Source: CAIWHR01 sp963788185
Lineage (GTDB): Bacteria > Pseudomonadota > Gammaproteobacteria > Burkholderiales > Casimicrobiaceae
Assembly: GCA_963788185.1 (NCBI GenBank)
Contig: CAWBGE010000013.1
Span: 124,001 to 188,000, forward strand
Direction: 5' to 3'
Length of the DNA stretch: 64,000 bases
Position numbers and translations under genes: made by a program. The notes under the pieces were generated by a model. That model did no database searches. It was not told the DNA's origin and saw nothing but the letters and a program-made list of their open reading frames with translations. This document shows, in pieces, positions 19,196 to 38,423 of the stretch (positions are counted from its first letter, which is position 1; the number at the start of each line of letters is the position of its first letter).

Positions 19196-19903
19196 ATGGC
19201 CGAGCAAAAACTCCCGAAGCTCTCGAAGCGCATGACGACGGTCCGCGCCAAGGTTGACCGCAGCAAAGTCTATCCGCTCGACGAAGCATTGAAGCTCGTC
19301 AAGGAAACCGCCGTCGCCAAGTTCGACGAGTCCGTCGACGTCGCGGTGAACCTCGGCGTCGACGCCAAGAAATCCGACCAGACGGTCCGCGGCTCCGTGG
19401 TGCTGCCTGCCGGCACCGGCAAGACGGTCCGGGTTGCCGTGTTCGCGCAGGGCGAAAAGGCCAAGGATGCGCTTGCCGCCGGCGCCGACATCGTCGGCTT
19501 CGACGATCTCGCGGCCAAGGTCAAGGAAGGTTTCATGGAGTTCGACATCGTCATTGCGTCTCCCGATGCGATGCGCGTCGTCGGCCAGCTGGGACAGATC
19601 CTCGGTCCGCGCGGCCTGATGCCCAACCCCAAGGTCGGCACCGTCAATGCGGACGTCGTCACCGCGGTGAAAAATGCGAAAGCGGGCCAGGTGCAATACC
19701 GTACCGACAAGGGCGGCATCATCCAGTGCACGATAGGCCGCGCGTCCTTCGGGGCGGACCAGCTCAAGCTGAATCTCCTGACATTGATCGAAGCGCTCAA
19801 CAAGGCGAAGCCCGCCGGCACCAAGGGGCTCTACCTCAAGAAGGTCAGCGTCTCCAGCACGATGGGCGCCGGAGTGCGGGTCGATACGGCGAGCCTCGCG
19901 TGA
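19196..19903 (+). CDS. rplA: 50S ribosomal protein L1
   Basis: Forms the L1 stalk that guides deacylated tRNA out of the E site. In E. coli it represses its own operon by binding the mRNA leader. The 235 residues include the GTGKTVRVAVFAQGEKA segment and the conserved PNPKVGTV turn. I use the ATG at 19196, two bases past the rplK stop; a GTG at 19190 would add two residues. Confidence 0.97.
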   Translation: MAEQKLPKLSKRMTTVRAKVDRSKVYPLDEALKLVKETAVAKFDESVDVAVNLGVDAKKSDQTVRGSVVLPAGTGKTVRVAVFAQGEKAKDALAAGADIVGFDDLAAKVKEGFMEFDIVIASPDAMRVVGQLGQILGPRGLMPNPKVGTVNADVVTAVKNAKAGQVQYRTDKGGIIQCTIGRASFGADQLKLNLLTLIEALNKAKPAGTKGLYLKKVSVSSTMGAGVRVDTASLA

Positions 19904-20082
19904 CAGGGAACAGGTAACAGGAATCAGGTATCGGAACGATTTTGAGGGAACGCCGGACGGAGCATCGTCAGGCGGGCCGTCAAAGACCGCGGGAGCGTAA
20001 GGCTTAAAACAGGGCCGATGAAGCACGGCGGATGGCAGGACGGATTTTCTGTCCTCTGTCCTCTGTCTTCTGATGCCCGATC
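19904..20082. repeat. CAGGTATCAGG-family intergenic repeat, copy 3, in the rplA-rplJ gap
   Basis: Immediately after the rplA stop, CAGGGAACAGGTAACAGG and further TCAGGTATC units run to about 19933. An inverted-sense block of GTCCTCTGTC/TCTGATGCCCGATCC units sits at 20051-20082. The two frame a segment with no gene. The blocks resemble arms of the tRNA-spacer repeats but are more diverged. Confidence 0.6.
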
Positions 20083-20138
20083 CAGCGCAGATGGTGCCCC
20101 GAAGACAGGAGCTTTCCTGATGTAAGGTCACCGCAACA

Positions 20139-20166
20139 GTGCCGCTCCAATCCAGCGGAGAGGCAC
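20139..20166 (+). promoter_or_regulatory. Candidate L10(L12)4-binding leader hairpin before rplJ
   Basis: GTGCC (20139-20143) pairs with GGCAC (20162-20166), and the nested CCGCT (20142-20146) with AGCGG (20154-20158), leaving an AGA bulge on one side. The hairpin lies about 70 bases before the rplJ start, where the L10 leader regulates rplJL translation in enterics. Assignment is by position and foldability only; I cannot confirm the conserved kink-turn bases. Confidence 0.35.
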
Positions 20167-20234
20167 GGGACGGAAGCAGCGATCGACGACGCATTCGATT
20201 TCGAGCGTGGCTTTCGATGAGATGGAGGTAGACC

Positions 20235-20759
20235 TTGAGTCTAAATCTGCAGCAAAAGCAAGCGGTAGTCGCGGAAGTCGCGAAAGAGGTCACTGGTGCC
20301 CAGGCCATCATTTTGGTCGAGAACCGTGGCTTGCCCGTGGCGGCCATGACGAAGCTTCGCGCCAAGGCACGGAGTTCCGGCGTGTATTTCAGGGTGATGA
20401 AGAACACCCTGGTGCGCCGCGCGGTGGTCGGTACGCCGTTCGCGCCGCTGGCCGACAAGATGGTCGGTCCGCTCGCGTACGGCATCAGCACGGACCCGGT
20501 TGCCGTGGCGAAGGTCCTGAACGACTTCGCCAAGGGCAACGACAAGTTCGTGATCACCGGAGGGGCAATGCCCGGCCGCGTCATGTCCGCCAAGGACATC
20601 GCAGCGCTGGCCGCCCTGCCCTCGCGCGAGGAACTTCTCGCGAAGCTGCTCGGCACCATGCAGGCGCCGGTGGCGAAGTTCGTCCGCACCCTGAACGAGG
20701 TGCCTTCGAAGTTCGTCCGTACGCTTGCCGCCGTGCGCGACGCGAAGCAGGCTGCGTAA
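20235..20759 (+). CDS. rplJ: 50S ribosomal protein L10
   Basis: Anchors the L7/L12 dimers to the ribosomal stalk base. The 174-residue protein opens with SLNLQQKQAVVAEV and has the conserved NRGLPVAAMTKLR and MKNTLVRRA segments; its C-terminal helix binds L7/L12. The start is TTG at 20235, fixed by GGAGG at 20224-20228 with 6-base spacing and by homology; no ATG is near. Confidence 0.96.
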   Translation: MSLNLQQKQAVVAEVAKEVTGAQAIILVENRGLPVAAMTKLRAKARSSGVYFRVMKNTLVRRAVVGTPFAPLADKMVGPLAYGISTDPVAVAKVLNDFAKGNDKFVITGGAMPGRVMSAKDIAALAALPSREELLAKLLGTMQAPVAKFVRTLNEVPSKFVRTLAAVRDAKQAA

Positions 20760-20813
20760 GCCGAAACCGCCCACGATTGCCCGTCACACAACCTTACGAA
20801 TCAGGAGTTGAAC

Positions 20814-21191
20814 ATGTCTGCTGTGCAAACTGAAATTCTCGAAAAAGTCGCTTCGATGACCGTGCTGGAGCTCTCCGAACTGATCAAGGCGATGGAGGAG
20901 AAGTTCGGCGTTTCCGCCGCCGCCGCCGTGGCCGCTGCCGGTCCCGCTGCCGCGGCGCCTGCCGCCGCTGCCGAGGAGCAAACCGAGTTCACCGTCGTGC
21001 TGGCGTCGTTCGGCGAGAACAAGGTCAACGTCATCAAGGCCGTGCGCGAACTGACGGGCCTCGGCCTGAAGGAAGCCAAGGATCTGGTCGACGGCGCGCC
21101 GAAGCCGGTCAAGGAAGGCGTCAACAAGGCCGATGCCGAAGCTGCCAAGAAGAAGCTCGAGGAAGCCGGCGCCAAGGTCGAGATCAAGTAA
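20814..21191 (+). CDS. rplL: 50S ribosomal protein L7/L12
   Basis: Multi-copy stalk protein that recruits translational GTPases. The 125 residues form an N-terminal dimerisation helix (1-33), an Ala/Pro-rich hinge (about 38-57) and a C-terminal factor-binding domain containing KVNVIKAVRELTGLGLKEAK. CAGGAG precedes the ATG by 8 bases; a TTG six bases further upstream is less likely. Confidence 0.97.
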   Translation: MSAVQTEILEKVASMTVLELSELIKAMEEKFGVSAAAAVAAAGPAAAAPAAAAEEQTEFTVVLASFGENKVNVIKAVRELTGLGLKEAKDLVDGAPKPVKEGVNKADAEAAKKKLEEAGAKVEIK

Positions 21192-21207
21192 TGCCGCGCC
21201 GGATCGT

Positions 21208-21244
21208 CCGGCTCGCGGATTCGTTCCGCGGCCCGGCGAGCCGG
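21208..21244 (+). other. Hairpin in the rplL-rpoB gap, attenuator/processing candidate
   Basis: An 8-bp perfect stem CCGGCTCG/CGAGCCGG (21208-21215 with 21237-21244) encloses a second stem GCGGA/TCCGC (21215-21219, 21225-21229). It lies 17 bases after rplL inside a 324-base gene-free gap. E. coli has an attenuator and RNase III site at this junction. There is no U-run here. The rest of the gap to rpoB shows no further feature I can support. Confidence 0.4.
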
Positions 21245-21515
21245 CACCTTCGCGAAGGCGAAGGCAATCGGACTTGGCGACAAGTCTCATTCCCTTCGTC
21301 TTTTGAAGCGACTGCAGAAGACGGGCTTGGTCGGGCGGTGCACGCGATTGCAGCACAGCGAGCACCGTTGTCCGCCAGCGGCTGGTAGAGGCCAGCCACC
21401 ACGCCAGGGAGCGCAATGCTCCCGCTAGTCGATGAGCGACTGACGCGCGCCCGCCACCCGGCGGCGCGTTTCGGGAACGGGCAATGCAGCCCATCCCGCG
21501 TGATTCGGAGAAGGT

Positions 21516-25613
<4,098 letters not shown>

Positions 25614-25675
25614 CCTGTCCGCAAACAGCCAACAGCCCCGAGCTGCCAGCCCTCGAGCTGCCAGCGGAAAGCCAT
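25614..25675. repeat. Low-complexity AACAGCC/AGCTGCCAGC block between rpoB and rpoC
   Basis: Starting just after the rpoB stop, short units (AACAGCCAACAGCC, then AGCTGCCAGC twice, separated by CCTCG) fill the intergenic space. It resembles in style, not exact sequence, the CAGGTATCAGG blocks found after rplA and rpsJ. Confidence 0.5.
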
Positions 25676-25688
25676 CAAGGAGTAGCGA

Positions 25689-29915
<4,227 letters not shown>

Positions 29916-29929
29916 CGCGCGCAGGGGCG

Positions 29930-29958
29930 GCGGCGGGCGGCCGGAAGCCACCCGCCGC
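29930..29958 (+). terminator. GC-rich hairpin after rpoC
   Basis: An 11-bp stem GCGGCGGGCGG/CCACCCGCCGC with one C-A mismatch (29930-29940 and 29948-29958) and a 7-base loop lies 15 bases after the rpoC stop. It lacks a U-run, so it may reduce rather than stop read-through. Confidence 0.4.
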
Positions 29959-30053
29959 GCCCGCTACAGGCGGGTCCCTTGGCGCCAAATGCGGGCGGAC
30001 GCGCGTGGCGTGCGCAAGCGCCCGACGCTCCAATCCCGCGTCGCAGCATGGGA

Positions 30054-30082
30054 TTGACATGACTCCAGTGTCGTCATAGAAT
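30054..30082 (+). promoter_or_regulatory. Near-consensus promoter of the str operon
   Basis: TTGACA (30054-30059), a 17-bp spacer and TAGAAT (30077-30082) lie upstream of rpsL. The start would be about 30089, giving an unusually long leader of roughly 227 bases. A second TTGACA begins at 30082 but has no matching -10. Confidence 0.75.
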
Positions 30083-30185
30083 TGACAGTCTTTTCGCCTC
30101 CTGGCCCGAGGAAAACCGCGGCCATGAGGCGGGCGTACCCGGGCGTGCCGCTTGCATTTCAGGTGTCGGCCGTGGCGCAAAGAAG

Positions 30186-30244
30186 GTGGCCCGTGCCTGT
30201 CGCGCGAGATTCGCGCCATGGCGGGGCCACTTTGGTTTGTTTTA
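30186..30244 (+). terminator. Hairpin plus T-rich tract in the rpsL leader, possible attenuator
   Basis: GTGGCCC (30186-30192) pairs with GGGCCAC (30224-30230) around an inner perfect stem GCGCGA/TCGCGC (30202-30207, 30211-30216). It is followed at once by TTTGGTTTGTTTT. This is shaped like an intrinsic terminator in the leader between the promoter and rpsL, so it may set basal expression of rpsL-rpsG-fusA-tuf. Confidence 0.45.
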
Positions 30245-30315
30245 CCCGAAGCGGTTTCGCAAAGCGATGAGCCCTGCGGCCGATAACGCTAGGTCGCACG
30301 AAACGGAAAATCAGG

Positions 30316-30693
<378 letters not shown>

Positions 30694-30712
30694 TCGTTAC
30701 CTTTCTTTTAGG

Positions 30713-30783
30713 CATTGAATCGACTGGCTTTGCCAGCGATTCAATGGAAAAACTTCCGTCTCAAAGTAGGGTTTCACTTTGAG
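30713..30783 (+). promoter_or_regulatory. Two strong hairpins between rpsL and rpsG, candidate S7 binding site
   Basis: Hairpin one: CATTGAATCG (30713-30722) and CTGGC (30724-30728) pair perfectly with GCCAG (30732-30736) and CGATTCAATG (30737-30746), with one bulged A. Hairpin two: CTCAAAGT (30760-30767) pairs with ACTTTGAG (30776-30783), ending 15 bases before the rpsG ATG. In E. coli S7 represses translation by binding the rpsL-rpsG intercistronic RNA; the position is equivalent but sequence similarity was not tested. Confidence 0.55.
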
Positions 30784-30798
30784 GCGAACGGAGACGAT

Positions 30799-31269
30799 AT
30801 GCCCCGACGCAGAGAAGTACCGAAGCGCGAAATCCTGCCGGACCCGAAGTTCGGTTCCGGCGATGTCGCCAAGTTCGTCAATGTGCTGATGACCGCCGGC
30901 AAGAAGTCGGTGGCCGAGCGCATCCTGTACGGTGCGTTCGAGTCGATCTCGAAGAAGGGCGGCAAGGATCCGCTGGAGGTCTTCAATCAGGCCCTCGCCA
31001 ATTCCAGGCCGATGGTCGAGGTGAAGAGCCGCCGCGTCGGCGGCGCGAACTTCCAGGTCCCGGTGGAAGTGCGTCCGGTGCGCCGCATGGCGCTGGCAAT
31101 GCGCTGGCTGCGGGAAGCGGCGCGCAAGCGCGGCGAGAAGTCGATGGGGCAACGCCTCGCGGCCGAACTCATCGAGGCCGCCGAAGGCCGCGGCGGCGCC
31201 GTGAAAAAGCGCGAGGAAGTGCACCGCATGGCGGAAGCCAACAAGGCCTTCTCGCATTTCCGGTTCTGA
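30799..31269 (+). CDS. rpsG: 30S ribosomal protein S7
   Basis: Primary 16S rRNA binding protein of the 30S head and, in E. coli, the repressor of this operon. The 156 residues start MPRRREVPKREILPDPKFGS; the beta-hairpin arm RVGGANFQVPVEV is intact. The ATG at 30799 has GGAG 5 bases upstream. Confidence 0.97.
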   Translation: MPRRREVPKREILPDPKFGSGDVAKFVNVLMTAGKKSVAERILYGAFESISKKGGKDPLEVFNQALANSRPMVEVKSRRVGGANFQVPVEVRPVRRMALAMRWLREAARKRGEKSMGQRLAAELIEAAEGRGGAVKKREEVHRMAEANKAFSHFRF

Positions 31270-31360
31270 CCCGCTACCGCGAACGAACAGCCCTCCCGAC
31301 AGGAACTCGGCAGGGAGCCGGAACGACCGGCTCCGCTGTCACAACAGGCGTTGACCCAAA

Positions 31361-33454
<2,094 letters not shown>

Positions 33455-33490
33455 CGTACATATCGACACTTCAGGACAGAGGCAACGAAA

Positions 33491-34681
<1,191 letters not shown>

Positions 34682-34686
34682 TTCGG

Positions 34687-34772
34687 CGGCGAAAAGTACA
34701 AACCTACTTTTCGCCGGAACAGCAGATAGATGTGAGCACGGAAAGCTTGGGGCGGCCCGGCGCTTTCCGTGC
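34687..34772 (+). terminator. Two perfect hairpins after tuf copy 2
   Basis: Same stems as after copy 1: 12 bp (34687-34698 with 34705-34716) and 11 bp (34736-34746 with 34762-34772). They separate the str genes from rpsJ. Without a U-run a complete stop is unlikely, since no obvious promoter for the S10 genes follows before 34830. Confidence 0.55.
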
Positions 34773-34829
34773 GGCAACAGCAACGAAGAACCGAGCGCGC
34801 AGGCGGGCGGTTATTCAAAGGGTGAACAG

Positions 34830-35141
34830 ATGCAAAATCAGAGAATCCGCATCCGCTTGAAGGCGTTCGATTACAAGCTGATCGACCAGTCGGCGCAGGA
34901 AATCGTCGAGACCGCCAAGCGCTCCGGCGCGGTGGTCCGCGGTCCGGTCCCGCTGCCGACCAAGATCGAGCGCTACAACGTCCTGCGTTCGCCTCACGTC
35001 AACAAGACGTCGCGCGACCAGTTCGAAATCCGCACGCATTTGCGGCTGATGGACATCATCGACCCGACCGACAAGACCGTCGACCAGTTGATGAAGCTCG
35101 ACCTTCCGGCGGGTGTGGACGTCGAGATCAAGCTGCAGTGA
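34830..35141 (+). CDS. rpsJ: 30S ribosomal protein S10 (NusE)
   Basis: Component of the 30S head; as NusE it also binds NusB and NusG in antitermination. The 103 residues begin MQNQRIRIRLKAFDYKLID. The ATG at 34830 follows AAAGGGTG. First gene of the S10 cluster. Confidence 0.97.
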   Translation: MQNQRIRIRLKAFDYKLIDQSAQEIVETAKRSGAVVRGPVPLPTKIERYNVLRSPHVNKTSRDQFEIRTHLRLMDIIDPTDKTVDQLMKLDLPAGVDVEIKLQ

Positions 35142-35173
35142 CAGGCTTCAGGTAACAGGTAACAGGTAACAGA
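35139..35173. repeat. CAGGTAACAGG tandem block after rpsJ, copy 4 of the family
   Basis: TGACAGGCTTCAGG followed by three GTAACAG units begins at the rpsJ stop codon itself. No inverted partner is visible within the 134-base gap, unlike the tRNA-spacer copies. Confidence 0.6.
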
Positions 35174-35202
35174 CGGCAAAGAACTGAAACGAGCAAGGGT
35201 GT

Positions 35203-35219
35203 CCGGCCGGTTCGGCCGG
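35203..35219 (+). other. Tight GC hairpin before rplC
   Basis: CCGGCCG/CGGCCGG with a 3-base loop, 57 bases before the rplC ATG. It could protect or regulate the S10-operon mRNA; no family match is claimed. Confidence 0.4.
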
Positions 35220-35275
35220 GTGTTGAAGGACGCTGCCGGTCAATCGAAATCGGCGGCTTTAAAAGGATCACGAAC

Positions 35276-35932
35276 ATGAGCCTGGGACTTGTCGGGCGCA
35301 AGGTGGGCATGACCCGCATCTTTTCCGACGACGGCCATGCCGTCCCGGTTACGGTGCTGGACGTGGCCAACAATCGCGTCACACAGATCAAGACTCCCGA
35401 GACCGACGGCTACTCCGCCGTTCAGGTCACCTACGGGAAACGGCGCGCGTCGCGCGTCTCGAAGCCGCAAGCCGGCCACCTCGCCAAGGCGGGGGTCGAA
35501 GCCGGCGAGCTGTTGCGTGAATTTCCGGCGACCCCCGAGGCGCTCGCGGCCCTCAAGGTCGGCGAGATCGTCAGCGTCGAGACCTTCAAGGTCGGCGAAC
35601 TGGTCGATGTCACCGGCACCACGAAGGGCAAGGGCTTCACGGGCGTCATCAAACGCCACCACTTCCGGTCCAACCGCGCGTCGCACGGCAACTCGCGTTC
35701 GCACAACACGCCCGGCTCGATCGGCATGGCGCAGGATCCCGGTCGCGTGTTTCCCGGCAAACGGATGGCGGGCCAGCACGGCAACGTGACGCGCACCGTG
35801 CAGACGCTGACGGTGATCCGCGTCGACGCCGAACGCGGCTTGCTGCTGGTCAAGGGCTGCGTGCCCGGCGCCGACGGCGGTCACATCATCGTGCGTCCGG
35901 CGGCGAAGACCCCGGCAACGAAAGGGGCCTGA
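35276..35932 (+). CDS. rplC: 50S ribosomal protein L3
   Basis: Early-assembly protein near the peptidyl transferase centre; 218 residues. The internal loop reaching the centre (GNSRSHNTPGSIGM...PGRVFPGKRMAGQHGN) is intact, including the Gln in MAGQ that PrmB methylates in E. coli. AAAAGGATC precedes the ATG. Confidence 0.97.
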   Translation: MSLGLVGRKVGMTRIFSDDGHAVPVTVLDVANNRVTQIKTPETDGYSAVQVTYGKRRASRVSKPQAGHLAKAGVEAGELLREFPATPEALAALKVGEIVSVETFKVGELVDVTGTTKGKGFTGVIKRHHFRSNRASHGNSRSHNTPGSIGMAQDPGRVFPGKRMAGQHGNVTRTVQTLTVIRVDAERGLLLVKGCVPGADGGHIIVRPAAKTPATKGA

Positions 35933-35934
35933 CC

Positions 35935-36558
35935 ATGGATCTCAAGCTCATCGATGACAAGGGCCAGGCGTCGGCCACGGTCGCGGCGTCGGACGCGTTG
36001 TTCGGACGCGACTACAACGAAGCGCTGATTCACCAGATCGTGACGGCATTCCAGGCCAACGCGCGCAGCGGCAATCGCGCGCAAAAGGGCCGGGCCGACA
36101 TCAACAAGTCGCACAAGAAGCCGTGGGCCCAGAAGGGCACCGGTCGCGCGCGCGCCGGCCAGGCCAACAGCCCGCTGTGGCGCGGCGGCGGCAGGATCTT
36201 CCCGAACTCGCCGGACGAGAATTTCTCGCAGAAGGTGAATCGCAAGATGTACCGCGCCGGCATCGCGGCGATCCTGTCGCAGCTCGTGCGCGACGGTCGC
36301 CTGTCGGTGATCGAAGGCATCGCGGTGGACGCTCCGAAGACCCGCCTCTTCGCGCAGAAGATAAAGGCGCTGGGCCTCACCGGGACGGTGCTGCTGGTGA
36401 CCGACAACCTCGACGACAACGTCTTCCTGTCCTCACGCAACCTGCCGAACGTCCTCGTGCTGGAGACCCGCGAAGTCGATCCGGTGAGCCTCGTTCGCTT
36501 CCAGAACGTCGTGCTGACCAAGGCTGCCGTGGCGCAATTCGAGGAGATCCTGGGATGA
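35935..36558 (+). CDS. rplD: 50S ribosomal protein L4
   Basis: Lines the exit tunnel with the extended loop KPWAQKGTGRARAGQANSP and in E. coli represses its own operon. At 207 residues it is a normal size. Two bases separate it from rplC, and its last codons overlap rplW by 4 bases. Confidence 0.97.
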   Translation: MDLKLIDDKGQASATVAASDALFGRDYNEALIHQIVTAFQANARSGNRAQKGRADINKSHKKPWAQKGTGRARAGQANSPLWRGGGRIFPNSPDENFSQKVNRKMYRAGIAAILSQLVRDGRLSVIEGIAVDAPKTRLFAQKIKALGLTGTVLLVTDNLDDNVFLSSRNLPNVLVLETREVDPVSLVRFQNVVLTKAAVAQFEEILG

Positions 36559-36869
36559 GCACCGCCAACCAATTCAATGCGGAGCGTCTGGCGCTGGTGC
36601 TGCTGGCGCCTGTCGTGTCCGAAAAAGGCACCTACATCGCCGAGAAGCACGAGCAGGTGATCTTCAAGGTGCTTCAGGATGCCACGAAGCCTGAAGTGAA
36701 GGCTGCGGTCGAGGCCATGTTCAAGGTCGAAGTCGACAGCGTCCAGATCGTCAACGTGGGCGGCAAGGTCAAGCGCTTCGGCAAGTTCACCGGCCGCCGG
36801 CGCAACTGGAAGAAGGCCTACGTGTGCCTGAAGCCGGGCCAGGAAATCAACTTCGCGGCGGAGGGTTGA
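36555..36869 (+). CDS. rplW: 50S ribosomal protein L23
   Basis: Tunnel-exit docking site for trigger factor and SRP; 104 residues including LVLLAPVVSEKGTYIAEKH and VGGKVKRFGKFTGRR. The ATG at 36555 overlaps the rplD stop (ATGA). Confidence 0.97.
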   Translation: MSTANQFNAERLALVLLAPVVSEKGTYIAEKHEQVIFKVLQDATKPEVKAAVEAMFKVEVDSVQIVNVGGKVKRFGKFTGRRRNWKKAYVCLKPGQEINFAAEG

Positions 36870-36948
36870 ATGCCCCCACGCTCACCTCGTTCGCTGCCCC
36901 CCAAGGGGGCTCGGGTCTCCCTCGGGGCGGCCCATCGGGAGACCTGAC
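36870..36948 (+). repeat. GC-rich CCCCC/GGGGG intergenic repeat, short copy
   Basis: 79 bases fill the rplW-rplB gap completely. The core GTTCGCTGCCCCCCAAGGGG and the right end CTCCCTCGGGGCGGCCC...CCTGAC match the longer copy at 43264-43411. The right end contains GGGAGA (36937-36942), which serves as the rplB Shine-Dalgarno at 6-base spacing. Confidence 0.75.
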
Positions 36949-37773
36949 ATGCCTCTGCAAAAAGTAAAACCCACGTCGGCGGGCCGCCGGGCGATGGTGA
37001 AGGTCGTTCACCCCAACCTGCACAAGGGGCGGCCGATCGACGCGCTGACCGAGAGCCAGAAACGTGGCTCGGGCCGCAACAACAACGGCCACATCACGAT
37101 GCGGCACAAGGGCGGCGGCCACAAGCAGCAGTACCGGATCGTCGATTTTCGTCGCGACAAGGACGGCATCGCCGGCAAGGTCGAGCGCCTCGAGTACGAC
37201 CCGAACCGCAGTGCGCACCTCGCGTTGCTGCTGTACGCGGATGGCGAGCGCCGGTACATCATCGCGCCGCGCGGCGTCACGGCGGGGACGCAGCTCCTGT
37301 CCGGATCGGAAGCCCCGATCAAACCCGGCAATTGCCTGCCGTTGCGCAACATTCCGGTCGGCACGACGATCCACTGCATCGAGATGAGCGCCGGCAAGGG
37401 CGCGCAGATCGCGCGTTCTGCCGGCACCGGCGCGCAGCTCCTCGCGCGCGAAGGCTCCTACGCGCAGCTGCGCCTGCGCTCCGGCGAGATCCGCAAGGTG
37501 CACGTCGATTGCCGCGCGACCATCGGTGAAGTCGGCAACGAGGAACACAACCTGCGCTCGATCGGCAAGGCCGGCGCCAATCGCTGGCGCGGCGTCCGCC
37601 CGACGGTGCGCGGCATCTGCATGAATCCGGTCGATCACCCGCACGGCGGCCGTTCCAACGGCGGCGGCCATCCGGTCTCGCCGTGGGGCACGCCGACCAA
37701 GGGCTACAAGACGCGCAGCAACAAGCGCACCGATTCGATGATCGTGCGCCGCCGGCACGCGACGAAGGGGTAA
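36949..37773 (+). CDS. rplB: 50S ribosomal protein L2
   Basis: Needed for subunit association and peptidyl transferase assembly; 274 residues. The functional histidine lies in NPVDHPHGGRSNGG and the C-terminal globular domain is intact. Its ATG abuts the preceding repeat, which supplies the ribosome binding site. Confidence 0.97.
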   Translation: MPLQKVKPTSAGRRAMVKVVHPNLHKGRPIDALTESQKRGSGRNNNGHITMRHKGGGHKQQYRIVDFRRDKDGIAGKVERLEYDPNRSAHLALLLYADGERRYIIAPRGVTAGTQLLSGSEAPIKPGNCLPLRNIPVGTTIHCIEMSAGKGAQIARSAGTGAQLLAREGSYAQLRLRSGEIRKVHVDCRATIGEVGNEEHNLRSIGKAGANRWRGVRPTVRGICMNPVDHPHGGRSNGGGHPVSPWGTPTKGYKTRSNKRTDSMIVRRRHATKG

Positions 37774-37779
37774 CGGGAA

Positions 37780-38067
37780 ATGGCACGTTCGATAAAGAAA
37801 GGTCCGTTCGTCGACGATCACCTGGTACAGAAGGTGAACGCGGCGCGCGCGACCAAAGACAAGAAGCCGATCAAGACCTGGTCGCGCCGTTCGACGATCA
37901 CGCCCGATTTCGTCGGGCTCACGATCGCTGTCCACAATGGCAAGGCGCACATCCCCGTGTACGTGTCCGAGAACATGGTCGGCCACAAGCTCGGCGAATT
38001 CGCGCTCACCCGCACCTTCAAGGGCCATTCGGCCGACAAGAAGGTCGCGGCGCCGGCCAGGAAGTAG
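37780..38067 (+). CDS. rpsS: 30S ribosomal protein S19
   Basis: 30S head protein that contacts S13; 95 residues beginning ARSIKKGPFVDDHL, with the conserved GHKLGEFALTRTFKGH. Six bases after rplB, with GGGAAATGG around its start. Confidence 0.97.
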   Translation: MARSIKKGPFVDDHLVQKVNAARATKDKKPIKTWSRRSTITPDFVGLTIAVHNGKAHIPVYVSENMVGHKLGEFALTRTFKGHSADKKVAAPARK

Positions 38068-38077
38068 GAGAGACGTG

Positions 38078-38413
38078 ATGGAAACCAAAGCAGTCCTGCG
38101 CGGCGTGCGCCTCTCGGCCCAGAAGGGCCGGCTGGTTGCCGACCAGATCCGCGGTTTGCCCGTCGATCGTGCGCTCAATGTCCTGGCCTTCAGCCCCAAG
38201 AAGGGCGCCAAGATCATCAAGAAGGTGCTCGAGTCGGCGATTGCCAACGCCGAGCACAACGACGGTGCGGATATCGACGACCTCAAGGTGAAGACGATTT
38301 ACATCGACAAGGCGGAAAGCCTGCGCCGCTTCACCGCGCGCGCCAAGGGCCGTGGCAACACCATCCTGAAGCAGACTTGCCACATCTTTGTCGCCGTCGG
38401 CGACGGCAACTAA
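38078..38413 (+). CDS. rplV: 50S ribosomal protein L22
   Basis: Exit-tunnel protein whose beta-hairpin (RFTARAKGRGNTILKQTCH) narrows the tunnel and is a site of macrolide-resistance changes; the sequence is wild-type-like. The 111 residues are counted from the ATG at 38078, after GGAGAG; a GTG three bases earlier is possible. Confidence 0.97.
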   Translation: METKAVLRGVRLSAQKGRLVADQIRGLPVDRALNVLAFSPKKGAKIIKKVLESAIANAEHNDGADIDDLKVKTIYIDKAESLRRFTARAKGRGNTILKQTCHIFVAVGDGN

Positions 38414-38423
38414 GGACGGATTC

